Source: Halichoerus grypus
Taxonomy: Eukaryota; Chordata; Mammalia; Carnivora; Phocidae
Length of the DNA stretch: 64,000 nt
Direction of reading: 5' to 3'
NCBI RefSeq assembly: GCF_964656455.1
Contig: NC_135712.1
Coordinates: 73,289,239 to 73,353,238 of the forward strand
The translations under genes and the position numbers were made by a program. The first letter of the stretch is position 1. The number at the start of each line of letters is the position of its first letter. Shown piece by piece: positions 49,240 through 60,336 of the stretch. The notes under the pieces are model-generated. The model worked only from the letters and a program-made list of their open reading frames with translations, ran no database searches and was not told the origin of the DNA.

Positions 49240-49640
49240 TCTTTACCTCTACCTTCACACTCAATGTCCCAAACACCCTCAACCATCTTTAGTGCCCAGG
49301 GCAGAGCATTCTCTTGCTTTCATTTCTTCCAAGAACACTTCCCTCTTCTCCTTGATCTAGTTGGCCTCATTTCCTTTTGAGTTGTCATTTGTTAATTGTC
49401 CAGGACCTCTTTCCTGGTCCTCTGTTTGGGCTAGATCTTCAGATAACCTGGTACTACTACCAAAATACTTATTGTATTTTCATGAATTATTTACTACTCT
49501 TTAGTGGCTTGACCCCTGGGCCTCTGAAGGCAGGATTTCTGTCCATCGTCTTCATTATTATATTCTCAGCACCTAGAGCAGTGCCTGGCACAGAATAAGC
49601 ACTTAAAAATATTTGTTGAATGAATGGATGAATGTACAGA
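49240..49640 (+). mobile_element. L2-like LINE 3' end
   Basis: 'CTGAAGGCAGGATTTCTGTC', 'CTCAGCACCTAGAGCAGTGC', 'CTGGCACAGAATAAGCACTT' and 'ATTTGTTGAATGAATGGATG' form the classic L2 terminus. Upstream 'CCAAGAACACTTCCCTCTTC' fits the same element. Confidence 0.75.
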
Positions 49641-50028
49641 TAAACAAGTAAATGAAAGGGAAATAATAATTGCTTTACACATAATTTATAGTTCCTTCAT
49701 TGCCTAGCATAGATCTGGGCTTAAAGAATACTTGGGGGGACATTTAAGTGACAACTCTCTTTGCTAAAATGGCCTGCTTTTTAAATTATAACAGCAAACC
49801 ATGCAGACCAGGTATGGAAAATATAGGTGGACTTTAAATAAATATCTGAAATGTAACCAAATATACCACTGCTTGCATCACCAGCATCCCTGAGAAGTCA
49901 TCTGACTCAGGGGATGAGCAGTAAGACCTAAATAGCTGTGGTTTGTATACTTTTTTGAAACTGGAAAGTACCAGCTCTAAATGACTACCTGAGGTCACAT
50001 GGAATCAACAAAAGACAATCTTCTTTAG

Positions 50029-50199
50029 GAGAAAGTATACCTGTCATGAAGACACCATTGCCCCATGTGGACAACACCATTGCTTGGAAATCCCACAGCC
50101 TGGAAGATTATCGGAAACATGTCCTTTTCTGCGGGACGGAAGTTATCCAGGTCAAGCCGTCTGGGAAGGGGCCAGTGAGAGCAGTTGTCTTGCAAACAG
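50029..50199 (+). CDS. ATP13A5: ATP13A5 exon 10: TGES catalytic loop and A-domain core
   Basis: Completes Gly314 and encodes residues 315-370 plus one base of Gly371 (171 bp). It starts ESIPVMKTPLP; Glu315 is the TGES glutamate that positions water for dephosphorylation. It continues HVLFCGTEVIQVKPSGKG and PVRAVVLQT, the conserved A-domain beta region. The donor ACAG|GTTGGT is the poorest match to consensus in the gene; the acceptor TTCTTTAG|G is ordinary. Confidence 0.95.
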
Positions 50200-50489
50200 G
50201 TTGGTAGATTCCACTTTTGTAAATTTAGTCCATGATTAGAGGTGGGGGAGTTGGATTGGGAAAATTTTGTTTAGGAATATGAAGTTTGCTATATTCTGGT
50301 AATAACAGCCATACTCATTTGTAGTCGGACCCTTATTATTCTAAGTTGCCACCATTTCCAACTGAATGGTTCATTGTTAAAATTCTTGTCTATGATGAAG
50401 CTTATAGAGAGATGAAGAACACTTCCTCAAAGGCAAGACTATGTTCTTGTAGGTTTGTTTGTTTTTGTTTTTGTTTTTTATGCCCACAT

Positions 50490-51200
50490 GCTTCTTTTCT
50501 TTTCCCTCTACACCCACTCTAAGTAATTACCAGGAAAACAGTTCTAACCATTGTTGCTTGAGGACTTTTTCCTTTCAAAGTGCTGCTTGCTGGGCTATTA
50601 TTTCAAGATCCCTGCTGGGTATCTCCACTTGGGTTCAAACTTCAAAGTCAAGGCACTTCGAAGTCAAGGCATCTAAAGGACTCATCCTCCTCTTTCTGTT
50701 GACAGCATTACCATCTAGCCAGTCTCTCCACATCACCTTTAACTCTTCACTTTCTCCCTTACCGAGTAGGGCACCACATCCTGTTGATTCTACAAATACC
50801 TCCCGAGTCCTGTCTCTCCCTCCTTCATCCCCACAGTTGGTGTTTTGTCTAGGCCCTTCATCATCTCCTGTCTAACTATTACAACAGAAATATTCTTTTG
50901 ACTGTTCCCTTTCAGCTTTTGCCTAAAATATTTTGTCTTGTCTTTTGTTCTGTTTATCCCTTGATCTGTCACCAAGTCATATTTCTAAAACATATTTTGA
51001 AGCAGTTTATGCACACTATGCTCAAAAACTTTTCAAAACTATTAATATTACGCCCAATCTTTCACATGACATGACGCAGCCAACACCTTCCATGACCTGG
51101 TCCTAGCTTGTTGTATTCACCTGTGTTTCTGCCAGCGCACATATGCACAAATTCACAAAAACATACCTTGCATTTTGTTGTCTCTATGCTTTAGTTAGTC
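50490..51200 (+). mobile_element. L2-like LINE fragment, sense
   Basis: 'CACCAAGTCATATTTCTAAA', 'CACATGACATGACGCAGCCA' and 'CCATGACCTGGTCCTAGCTT' follow the L2 body ('...cctgcatgatctggccc...'). Diverged. Confidence 0.6.
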
Positions 51201-51559
51201 TATGATTCAATTGTTGTACCTGATTTTTTTTTTTAATTAAAAATATCAAGTTTTGTTTCAAAGTAATCAGTGGGCATGAGAACATCTCTCAGCCAGCTGG
51301 TAAGCAGGAGCTAATGGATGGTAATCATGGAAACCACCTGATCTGAGCTTATAAAATGCTGAGGCAACAGGTTAGAGAAAGCTCTGCTCCTTTTCTCCAA
51401 AGCCTGCAAAGCCATGTTTGAAGAGACAAGATATTCACCAAGCAGTGGGATTAAGGCATGTTTCATACTTAAAAATAGTGACTTATATCTAGTAGTCAAT
51501 TTTTTTTGACAATAACTTAGATAATGAGTAGCTACAAAGTGCTATGCCCTGAGGGCTAA

Positions 51560-51990
51560 AGGAAAAAATAATTGTGAGATACTCGACCTTAAAGAAGATT
51601 GTAGTCTTGTGCAGGAGAGCAGAGATAGATGTCATGTGAATAAATGTTATAGGGACTCCAAAGAAGGGGAGAAATTATTTTTGATATGAAGTGTGGGAGT
51701 AGAATTCTGGAAACATTTCTTTGATGAGGTGGCATTTTGAGCCAACCCTGATAGGATGGGAAGGATTTAGCCAATCCTATCAGAGAGCTGAAAAGACATG
51801 CTAATCTGTTTCTGCAAAACACAAAAGAAAGAATGCACTGGGGTCTTCTGAGAGCAGAGCTAGTTAAAAGTCTAGCAAGATAAGAGTCCACCAGATTGAT
51901 GGGACTTGGAATGCCATGCTTAGAAATTTGAACTTTATTATAAAAAATGGAGGCTCTGGAAGGTTTTTGAGCATACAAATGACATGATGA
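51560..51990 (-). mobile_element. L2-like LINE fragment, antisense
   Basis: 'GAGGTGGCATTTTGAGCCAA', 'GACTTGGAATGCCATGCTTA', 'GAAATTTGAACTTTATTATA' and 'GGTTTTTGAGCATACAAATG' are antisense L2. It contains the first of two related segments described under findings. Confidence 0.65.
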
Positions 51991-52417
51991 AAGGCACATA
52001 TATTTAAGAAATTACTTGTTTTGTGCTTTCCTTTTCTCTTAATTTTCTTTTATTTTCAACACATATTTGAGCTTTAAAGTCTTCTTCTCTCAGCAGCTCA
52101 TCTTCTCTGGTGACTGCATCTGTTGGTTCTTTAGTCTTCTTTTCCCCAGTCTCATGCATGAATGAGGAGCTGCCCTGTGTGAGCCCCTGAAGCACTGACT
52201 CCCAGAGCAAGAGAAATTGAACAGGGCTAAATGAATGCCATTTATTGTTCCTGGCAACTTGTAAGAATAATAAATATAAATATACTGTTAACAATGGTGT
52301 TTTCATTCCATATTCAAATGACACTATTAACCAATCCTTAATTTGATGCAAACCATTTTGGGTTTGGGGAAAACTGTATTAAAGAACCTTACTCCACCTG
52401 CAATTATCTTCATGTAG

Positions 52418-52575
52418 GTTACAATACCGCCAAAGGGGACTTGGTAAGATCCATCCTCTACCCTCGGCCTCTGAACTTCAAACTGTACAATGATGCCTTC
52501 AAGTTTATAGTGTTCCTGGCCTGCCTTGGAGTTGTGGGTTTCTTCTATGCTCTTGGTGTATATATGTACCATGGA
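52418..52575 (+). CDS. ATP13A5: ATP13A5 exon 11: end of A-domain and M3
   Basis: Completes Gly371 and encodes residues 372-423 (158 bp). YNTAKGDLVRSILYP is the conserved end of the A-domain (the T-x-KG-x-L/M element) before M3. Residues about 400-420 (FIVFLACLGVVGFFYALGVY) form M3. The acceptor is CATGTAG|GT and the donor GGA|GTAAGT. Confidence 0.96.
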
Positions 52576-52682
52576 GTAAGTATTGGGGGTAAAGTTTTTT
52601 AATAGCATAGCTTTCTCAAGGAACTTGACCTAACTTAAAAGGGTTGGATAAGGTTACCTTTTAACCCCATCATTCTGTGAGT

Positions 52683-52935
52683 CAGCGCTGTCCAATGGAC
52701 CTTTCTTAGATGATGAAACTATTCTATACCTACACTGTTCAATTTGGTAGCCCTTAACCACATGTGCTTATTGAACACTGGAACTGTGGCTAGTGTGACT
52801 GAGGAAATGAATTTTCAATTTTACTTCATTTTAATTATTTTTAATTAACATAATTTAATTTAACTAATTTGATTATTTGATTGATTTCAATTTAAGTACC
52901 CATATGTGGTTAGTGAAAATTGTATTGGATGACAC
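52683..52935 (+). mobile_element. Ancient hAT-like non-autonomous DNA element
   Basis: 'CAGCGCTGTCCAATGGACCT', 'GTTCAATTTGGTAGCCCTTA', 'CACATGTGCTTATTGAACAC' and 'CTGAGGAAATGAATTTTCAA', followed by an AT-rich middle. Same family as the element at 63749. Confidence 0.65.
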
Positions 52936-53381
52936 AGCTACGAAAAGTTGCAAAGTTCACAGTCCTTTCACCACTTGGATGGGAATGAGAGGTTACTGTG
53001 TGTGTGGCATTTGCAATACCCAAGCCCAAATAGCTTCAGAGGAAATACATGTTTCTCAAGTCTGATAGGATGGAGAGGACTTAGTCAATCAGGTCAGAGA
53101 GCAGAAAGGGCATACTAATTAGAGTGAGCAAAGGACAAAGCAAGAAATGCAAATGGGTCTTCTGGAACCAGTAAGCAACTAAGACATTAAGCCTAGCAAG
53201 GTAGAAATAGGTTACATTGAAGGGAATCTTGAATTCCATGCCTAGAAATTTGGATTATTTGAGAATGTTGAAATATTTGAGTGTGTACATTGTCCAAGGC
53301 ATACCCAATAGACCATTTAGGCAATGTATTGCTCTGTGTTCTGTTAGGTTCTGAAATGGAATTAAATGTCCATTTTTACAG

Positions 53382-53566
53382 GGGTGACTGGGTGGCTTAG
53401 TCAGTTAAGCATCCGACTCCTGATTTCAGCTCAGGTCATGATCTCAGGGTTGTAAGATCAAGCCCTGTGTCAGGCTCCACACTCAGCGCTGGAGATTCTC
53501 TCTCTCCCTCTGCCCCTCCCCCTTTCCTTCTCCCCTCTTTCTTTTAAAAAATATATATAAAAATTA
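53382..53566 (+). mobile_element. Can-SINE
   Basis: Starts GGGTGACTGGGTGGCTTAGT; CT-rich middle; tail with ATATATATAA. A 19 bp target-site duplication with one mismatch (TAAATGTCCATTTTTACAG / TAAATGTCCACTTTTACAG) lies at 53363-53381 and 53567-53585. Confidence 0.94.
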
Positions 53567-53776
53567 TAAATGTCCACTTTTACAGAAATGTATGCTGCAT
53601 GGATCCACACTTCCTTTTAAGCTTCATGGTGTCTGGTTTCATTTGAATATCCCTCTTAATAGTTATATTGGCTGGACAGAGAAGGGTTGTCACAAATGAC
53701 CTCTGAAGTCCTTTCTGGTCCTGAGCAACTGATTCTGTGGTAAACCATGCAGTCTCTTCTGTAAGACATATTAGGA

Positions 53777-54934
53777 CAGAATGGGAGAAGATACTTGCAA
53801 ATGACATAGCAGATAAAGGGCTAGTATCCAAAATCTATAAAGAACTTCTTAAACTCAACACCCAAAGAACAAATGATCCAATCAAGAAATGGGCAAAAGA
53901 CATGAACAGACATTTTTCCAAAGAAGACATCCAAATGGCCAACAGACACATGAAAAAGTGCTCAACATTGCTCAGCATCAGGGAAACCCAAATCAAAACC
54001 TCAATGAGATATCACCTCACACCAGTCAGAATGGCTAAAATTAACAAGTCAGGAAATGACAGATGTTGGCGGGGATGCGGAGAAAGGGGAACCCTCCTAC
54101 ACTGTTGGTGGGAATGCAAGCTGGTGCAGCCACTCTGGAAAACAGTATGGAGGTTCTTCAAAAAGTTGAAAAAAGAGCTACCATCCAGCAATTGCACTAC
54201 TGGGTGTTTACCCCAAAGATACAAATGTAGGGATCCAAAGGGGTACGTGCACCCCAATGTTTATAGCAGCAATGTCCACAATAGTCAAACTGTGGAAAGA
54301 GCCAAGATGTCCATCGACAGAGGAATGGATAAAGAAGATGTGGTGTATATATACAGTGGAATATTATGCAGCCATCAGAAAGAATGAGATCTTGCCATTT
54401 GCAATGACGTGGATGGAACTGGAGGGTATTATGCTGAGCGAAATAAGTCAATCAGAGAAAGACATGTATCATATGATCTCACTGATATGAGGAGTTCTTA
54501 ATCTCAGGAAACAAACGGAGAGTTGCTGAAGTGGTGGGGGGTGGGAGGGATGGGGTGACTGGGTGATAGACATTGGGGAGGGTATGTGCTATGGTGAGCG
54601 CTGTGAATTGTGTAAGATGGATGAATCACAGACCTGTACCTCTGAAACAAATAATACATTATATGTTAAAAAAAAAAAGAAGATATCAGGAGGGGAAGAA
54701 TGAAGGGGGGGAATCAGAAGGGGAGACGAACCATGAGAGACTATGGACTCTGAAAAACAAACTGAGGGTTCTAGAGGGGAGGGGCATGGGGGGATGGGTT
54801 AGCCTGGTGATGGGTATTAAGGAGGGCATGTTCTGCATGGGGCCCTGGGTGTTATACGCAAACAATGAATCATGGAACACTACATCAAAAACTAATGATG
54901 TAATGTATGGGGATTAACATAACATAATAAAAAA
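53777..54934 (+). mobile_element. Young LINE-1, 5'-truncated, sense orientation
   Basis: Starts inside L1 ORF2 and runs through the ORF2 C-terminus and 3' UTR to an A-rich end. ORF2 remains show [40 protein letters not shown] and, in another frame, [20 protein letters not shown], so a frameshift occurs near 54200-54260. A perfect 14 bp target-site duplication AAGACATATTAGGA lies at 53763-53776 and 54935-54948. Confidence 0.95.
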
Positions 54935-55849
54935 AAGACATATTAGGATATTAGCAATGTGGCTCATAGGGAAGAAGAAAAAACTGTGAATAAAAGGGTC
55001 CAAACATAGATATGAAACTGGGTATGGGTGACCTAATTACAATGCCCAAATTGGTAGCTTTAGTGCATTCTATGTGTGTGTTATTGGGGAGAGAGGTATA
55101 TATTACTGGACAGTCACAAGAATTTCCAGGCAATGTTCACGCTCACACTTGTACTCCGGGTAGTCATTACAGTCTGATAAAGCCCCCAGGGAGCATTTCT
55201 AGGTCAGGCAAAGGAAGCCATGGTATACTGGCACCAGTAGAATGGACCCTGGAAAGAGCTCTGCAGACTGTTAAAGCCAGTAGGGCTGGAACTTGAGGCA
55301 ATGTGCCAGTTTTATATGGGGAGCAGGAGTGTTGAACAGGAAAACAAGCAAAAAGCTCTCTTGTGTGGACTAAGAAGCCCCTGCAGTGATTGGGAATGAA
55401 AGTTTCCTGAGTGGGACTCAACATCCAATATACACCAAGTAGCAACACTAATCACAAACCCCGTCTTCTTGTGGGTCATAACCTGTGGCCCTGTTGGCTG
55501 CCTCTATCTGTACTGGCTCAGGACTTGAAAGGACTGAGTCCTCAGGGTCAACACTCTGTGGCTGTAGTTGGAAAAATCAAGGAATGATGGATTTTGTAAT
55601 AAACTGAGTTTGGATCAATGATGTATCTAGCAGGCATTGTTCCTGACATTGGATCTGTGTTTCCAGTAGTCAGAAGAGGACTTTATGCTAAAATTATAGT
55701 TGATTTCATAAAAATCTAGGGTAAAGCATAGTATCTAGAGCATTTGAAAAATAAAACAAGCCACCCTGTGATTTGACCTTGCCTGGGCTCTTTATCAGTC
55801 ATGTGAATTTCTGCAGACCTGACTAGGATCTTGACTCCATGTTAACTGG

Positions 55850-56080
55850 CTTGATAATATAACACAATGGTCACATATTTGTACCCTGGAGTGGGACAGA
55901 CTAGGGTTCAGATCCTCACCATTTAACTAGCAGGTGGCTTGAGGAAGTTATTTAATATTTTAAGCCTCCGTTTCTTTACCTGTTAAATAGAAAAAATAAC
56001 AGTATTTACATCATAAGGTTTTTATGGAAAGTCACTAAATAATGTATGTAGCCTAACACAAGGCCCACCCCAGAACATGA
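55850..56080 (+). mobile_element. MIR-like SINE
   Basis: Sense MIR pattern: 'TAGGGTTCAGATCCTCACCA', 'GCTTGAGGAAGTTATTTAAT' and 'TTAAGCCTCCGTTTCTTTAC'. Confidence 0.65.
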
Positions 56081-56671
56081 GCAGTGAGAGCAAGCAGTTG
56101 AGATCTTAGCAGAATCTTGGTCATCATTTTTATCAGGTCACCATTCATTTCATATGTGTGCTGGGTACCTCCTCTGTGTCAGAAACTGTGCTAGGCTCTA
56201 TCTAGAGATGAATAAGATGAACTTGAAAATGACTTCAAAGATGTATAAGCCACAGCTGCTGCACCCAAAGGAGTTTGGAAGCTATTGAGGGAGATTTAAA
56301 ACCCAACCGTCAAGCCAGTGTGTGAAATGTTACAACTCCAAGATGGTCTCCATGCCTGGGGAGTCCAGAGGGTGTGTTACGATGAGCAGAGGAGGGATGG
56401 CACTCTGGGTGAAGGGAATGCTAAGTGAAGAGAAACAGTCAGGAAAGGGCAGAGTGGACATCCAGTAGGGTTCAGAGTCTCCTTTGTTCTCAGTGGGAGA
56501 CAACTTGTCCATTCCTTAGACACACCCAAGAGAACTCTCAACCCCCCCAAGAGCCAGCTCACTTTGAATACTCTGAGTTTCTAGAGCTCCTGTGCTATTA
56601 CAGGAGATGGTACCAGAGAGGGTACCAGACTGCTCTGCTGGGCTAACCTGTATATGTCCCTCCCTCCCCAG

Positions 56672-56860
56672 GTTTCTTCAAGAGATACTACAGCCATGGC
56701 CCTGCTCCTCTTCACCGTAACGGTACCTCCGGTGCTGCCAGCTGCCCTGACCACAGGCATCGTGTATGCACAAAAGAGGCTGAAGAAAAAGAAAATCTTC
56801 TGTATCTCCCCACAGAGAATCAATATGTGTGGGCAAATAAACCTTGTGTGCTTTGACAAA
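56672..56860 (+). CDS. ATP13A5: ATP13A5 exon 12: M4 with PPVLP and the start of the P-domain
   Basis: Residues 424-486 (189 bp), phase 0 at both ends. M4 contains [13 protein letters not shown]; the PPxLP signature (442-446) is diagnostic of P5B ATPases and lies at the substrate-binding unwound helix. It continues [20 protein letters not shown] and [11 protein letters not shown], ending at the phosphorylated Asp485 and Lys486. The acceptor is CCTCCCCAG|GT and the donor AAA|GTATGA, a relatively weak site. The exon is flanked at a distance by two oppositely oriented young L1 insertions. Confidence 0.97.
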
Positions 56861-57619
56861 GTATGATTTAAACTTTCCAGGTTGGAGGTTAATGATTTCA
56901 AGATACAGCAGAGCTGGAAAAGGCCTCCAAGAATGCCTGGCTCACTGCGCTCATTTTGCAGATGGGAACACTGAGGCCGGAGAAGGTCACACAGTGAGCT
57001 AGCGTGAGACCATGTTCTAGAAGCCCACTCTACTGAGTCCTAAGGAAGTGGTTTAGATATCACATCATGAATTCCTTTCCTATGAAATTTAATATTTTTG
57101 TGCCTGTATTGGGTTTTAAAACAATCTCTTATTATAATAACTTCTATGACTGACTGGCTTTTTCAGGCAAAAAAATCTGAGGAACATTTCTGTTCCCTAA
57201 AGTGCTTTGTCCTGTGCTTAATTGAACATATTCCCTTCTTCTCCTCTGCTTCTTTTAAGGAAAGGAAGGGAGGGGACCATGGCTGTGTTTATGCACTCAG
57301 TCCCTCATTTCTCCTTTGATCCCCAGGTTAGTAAAACTCCGGACTAGCGAATGTGTCCCCGTGCTTAGGGTCCTGGAAGTGGCAGGGGAGAAGTATGTCC
57401 AAATGCAGAGGATTGCTAGTCTGGGACAGGTCCTGAGACCCCCCTGTGCCTCTTCTATGGGAGACCTGCGGAGTCTCAGCCCTGAGGACTGAGGTCCTCA
57501 GCCTCAGTCACCTGCTATTCAGATCCTGCCCTCCACTTGGGCAGGCCAATTTAACTGCTATAACGCAGTGGGTTCCTCCATGTCTTCACTTCATTCAATT
57601 TGAATAGTTGATAAAGGCT

Positions 57620-58830
57620 TTGCCACCTTTTAACTCATCTACATGGGCCAAGAGCTCCATTAATGAGATGTTCCTTGCTCTGCAGAAGCTCATGACTTAG
57701 CTGAGGAAGCAGGTAAAACAGAAGTGTAGACAGTGATAATGCAGTGAAATGCATGCTGAAAGAGGTATGAACAAAGCATTGAGGTGAAGTTACCTGCCAC
57801 GGGTGGGAGGTCACTTTTGAGCTATGACTTTGGTTGGTAGACAGAATGGGCCCTGGGCTCAGAGGCAAGCAAATCAGAAGCACAAGGATGTCAGGGCCTG
57901 TGGCACATGGGGGACAGAGGACAGTGGGGTGTGGCTAGTTTGTGGGCTGTCCCGTAGGGGATGTAGCTGAAGAGAGGAGTGAGCCCAATTGTTCAGGGCC
58001 TGACATGCCAAGCTAAGGAGTGGAGACTTGTGAAGGAGAATGGGAGCCCTACCATTTTTTTAAAATTTTTTTATTGTTATGTTAATCACCATACATTACA
58101 TCATTAGTTTTTGATGTAGTGTTCCATGATTCATTGTTTGTGCATAACACCCAGTGCTCCATGCAGAACGTGCCCTCTTTAATACCCATCACCAGGCTAA
58201 CCCATCCTCCCACCCCCCTCCCTTCTAGAACCCTCAGTTTGTTTTTCAGAGTCCATAGTCTCTCATGGTTCGTCTCCCCCTCCAATTTCCCCCCCTTCAT
58301 TCTTCCCCTCCTGCTATCTTCTTCTTCTTTTTTCTTAACATATATTGCATTATTTGTTTCAGAGGTACAGATCTGTGATTCAACAGTCTTGCGCACTTCA
58401 CAGCGCTCACCATAGCACATACCCTCCCCAGTGTCTATCACCCAGCCACCCCATCCCTCCCACCCCACCCCCCACTCCAGCAACCCTCAGTTTGTTTCCT
58501 GAGATTAAGAATTCCTCATATCAGTGAGGTCATGTGATACATGTCTTTCTCTGCTTGATTTATTTCGCTCAGCATAACACCCTCCAGTTCTATCCACGTT
58601 GTTGCAAATGACAAGATCTCATTCCTTTTGATGGCTGCATAATATTCCATTGTATATATATATCACTTCTTCTTTATCCATTCATCTGTCGATGGACATC
58701 TTGGGAGCCCTACCATTTTTTAAGAAGATGGGTGACATTTTTATAGGTGTATTTTATTTATTTAATCTGGGGTAATTGGTGAGAAGGGACAGAGGGGAGA
58801 TAAGACTAGGTAACAGGAGGTTATCTGGGA
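57620..58830 (-). mobile_element. L2-like LINE fragment, interrupted by an L1
   Basis: 'GCAGAAGCTCATGACTTAGC', 'GGGCCTGACATGCCAAGCTA' and 'AAGGAGTGGAGACTTGTGAA' are antisense L2. 'AAGATGGGTGACATTTTTAT' after the inserted L1 continues it. Confidence 0.6.
58061..58701 (-). mobile_element. Young LINE-1 3' end, antisense
   Basis: T-tract, then 'GTTATGTTAATCACCATACA' and the full 3' UTR to 'TCTGTCGATGGACATCT' from the ORF2 C-terminus. 5'-truncated at 641 bp. A perfect 20 bp target-site duplication, TGGGAGCCCTACCATTTTTT, lies at 58041-58060 and 58702-58721. Confidence 0.96.
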
Positions 58831-58832
58831 AT

Positions 58833-59011
58833 GTTCTTTCTCTTCAACCTGTAGGCCACTGGACCTTGAGGCTGCTCATTTCACCTCTAACCTGAGAATG
58901 TCCCTTCCCTGTTTACTCAGTTGTAAGAATTGGAAGCATTGGAAGCACTTCACTGTAAAGCATTATGCTGACTTAATATCTTCTACTGACAGAAATGTCA
59001 TTTGATAGAAG
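58833..59011 (+). repeat. Local direct duplication, copy A (179 bp)
   Basis: Starts GTTCTTTCTCTTCAACCTGT and ends ATGTCATTTGATAGAAG. Aligns without gaps to 60337-60515 with 12 mismatches by eye (about 93% identity). Not a repeat family I recognise. Confidence 0.93.
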
Positions 59012-59484
59012 TTGTCCTAGGCAAGGAGAGCAAGAATGGAGAGTAGAGGACCAGCTGGAGAGACACCATGAGTAGACTTGATGAGTGTTGGCCCCCAGCT
59101 GAAAGTTGAACAGCTCTAAGATTATTTCTGTTCTATTCTTGTCGAGTTTCCTTTGGCAAAGAAAGCCCTTAATCCCACTTGTCAGGAACCACTAGGGTTA
59201 ACTTAACAGTAACTCCCTTTTAGTTTTAGGATCAGAGAACAGCCCCTGGGAAGTTTTCTGGGAGGGATTCCCAATACTTACCCAGAAGCCTCATTAGTGC
59301 CTGTAATATAAGAGGGAGTTTTATAAAACACATTCATTACATATTCATCTGTTTCTAAAACTAATTCTTCCAGAGGGAGTTCATTTTACATCTCATAAAA
59401 AGTTTTTTCCTCTGCATTCTCACATGCTAGAACAACTGAAGGACTGCTCCTCAGCATGGTTGGCCAAACCCCAGTGGCATGACA

Positions 59485-59640
59485 GCATGTTATAGTGCAA
59501 AGAACTCTGGATTGGGAATCAGTAAAATGAGAAGTCAAATCCTGGATCTGGCACTAAGTTTCTGTGTGCCCTTTTAAGAGAAGTTTGAACCCTAATGATC
59601 TCTAAGTGTCTTTCTAGCTTTCACATTGTAAAACTCTACC
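59485..59640 (+). mobile_element. MIR-like SINE
   Basis: Sense MIR pattern: 'GTTATAGTGCAAAGAACTCT', 'TCAAATCCTGGATCTGGCAC' and 'AAGTTTCTGTGTGCCCTTTT'. Confidence 0.6.
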
Positions 59641-60336
59641 AATATGCTGTTGGAATAAAGCACCCCACAATTAATTGAAGCCCCATCTACTGTTATTTCC
59701 ATTTAGAAGACATTCACCACCAGGCTTCTGAGTACATCTGTTCTCATATATTTCTAGTTTACATTGCTTTGTTATAAAACAAGTTCTCTCTTTTCTATCC
59801 AGTTCAACCCAAGCCTGGGCTAGTATTTATGCTAAGAAGTTTGCTTTCTCTGTCTTACTCCCTTTACAACTGCAACTATAATTTAGTTTTCTTTCTGTTC
59901 ATGGCTAGTTTTATTGTATAAGGATCACTTTCACATAGATAAATAACACAGTCCCATTTCTGTTTTGCTACAGTATCAATTCTGTTTTCATGTTCAAAAT
60001 ATTGATGTTTAAAAAATATAACCTGGTCATCAGGAAAACATTTCAGTTTGAATTAAGCTGCTAACGCTTTTTGAAATGGAACAACTCAAGAGGATTTGAA
60101 ATCTAAACACACAGGTTGGGACCCTTACAAATGCAGAAGGGAAATGAAGCAAATAGATTTTTGCTGTTGTTCTTCAAGGAATAACTCATACAAAGTGTGT
60201 TAGCTTTCTGTGAAGTCCAAATGAATTAACGAAACCAAGATTCCTTCATTCTTTAATTGGAAGTCCAGTGTGGGTTTTGCCTTTCTGTATATTTTGCAAA
60301 ATTTATTTAACATTTGTCTAGGCAGGCTGGATTCTG

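Larger units (their letters stand above)
44680..50028 (+). other. ATP13A5: ATP13A5 intron 9 (5,349 bp)
   Basis: GTAGGC donor and CTTTAG acceptor. Contains (CA)n at 45490, MIR-like pieces near 45080-45150 and 46500-46660, antisense L2 near 47250-47420 and sense L2 at about 49240-49640. About 47700-49200 is AT-rich unique-looking DNA without identifiable features, apart from a short direct repeat (GAATATAGATGTTATTGA) at about 49013-49045. Confidence 0.75.
50200..52417 (+). other. ATP13A5: ATP13A5 intron 10 (2,218 bp)
   Basis: Donor GTTGGT, acceptor CATGTAG. Mostly L2-derived: sense L2 at about 50490-51200 ('CATGACCTGGTCCTAGCTTG') and antisense L2 at about 51560-51990. The rest is unclassified. 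Confidence 0.7.
52576..56671 (+). other. ATP13A5: ATP13A5 intron 11 (4,096 bp)
   Basis: GTAAGT donor and CCCCAG acceptor. Contains a hAT-like remnant (about 52683-52935), an L2-like segment (about 53060-53310), a SINE (53382-53566), a young sense L1 3' end (53777-54934), a MIR-like piece (about 55850-56080) and L2/MIR-like DNA (about 56130-56290). About 54950-55840 is unclassified. Confidence 0.8.
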
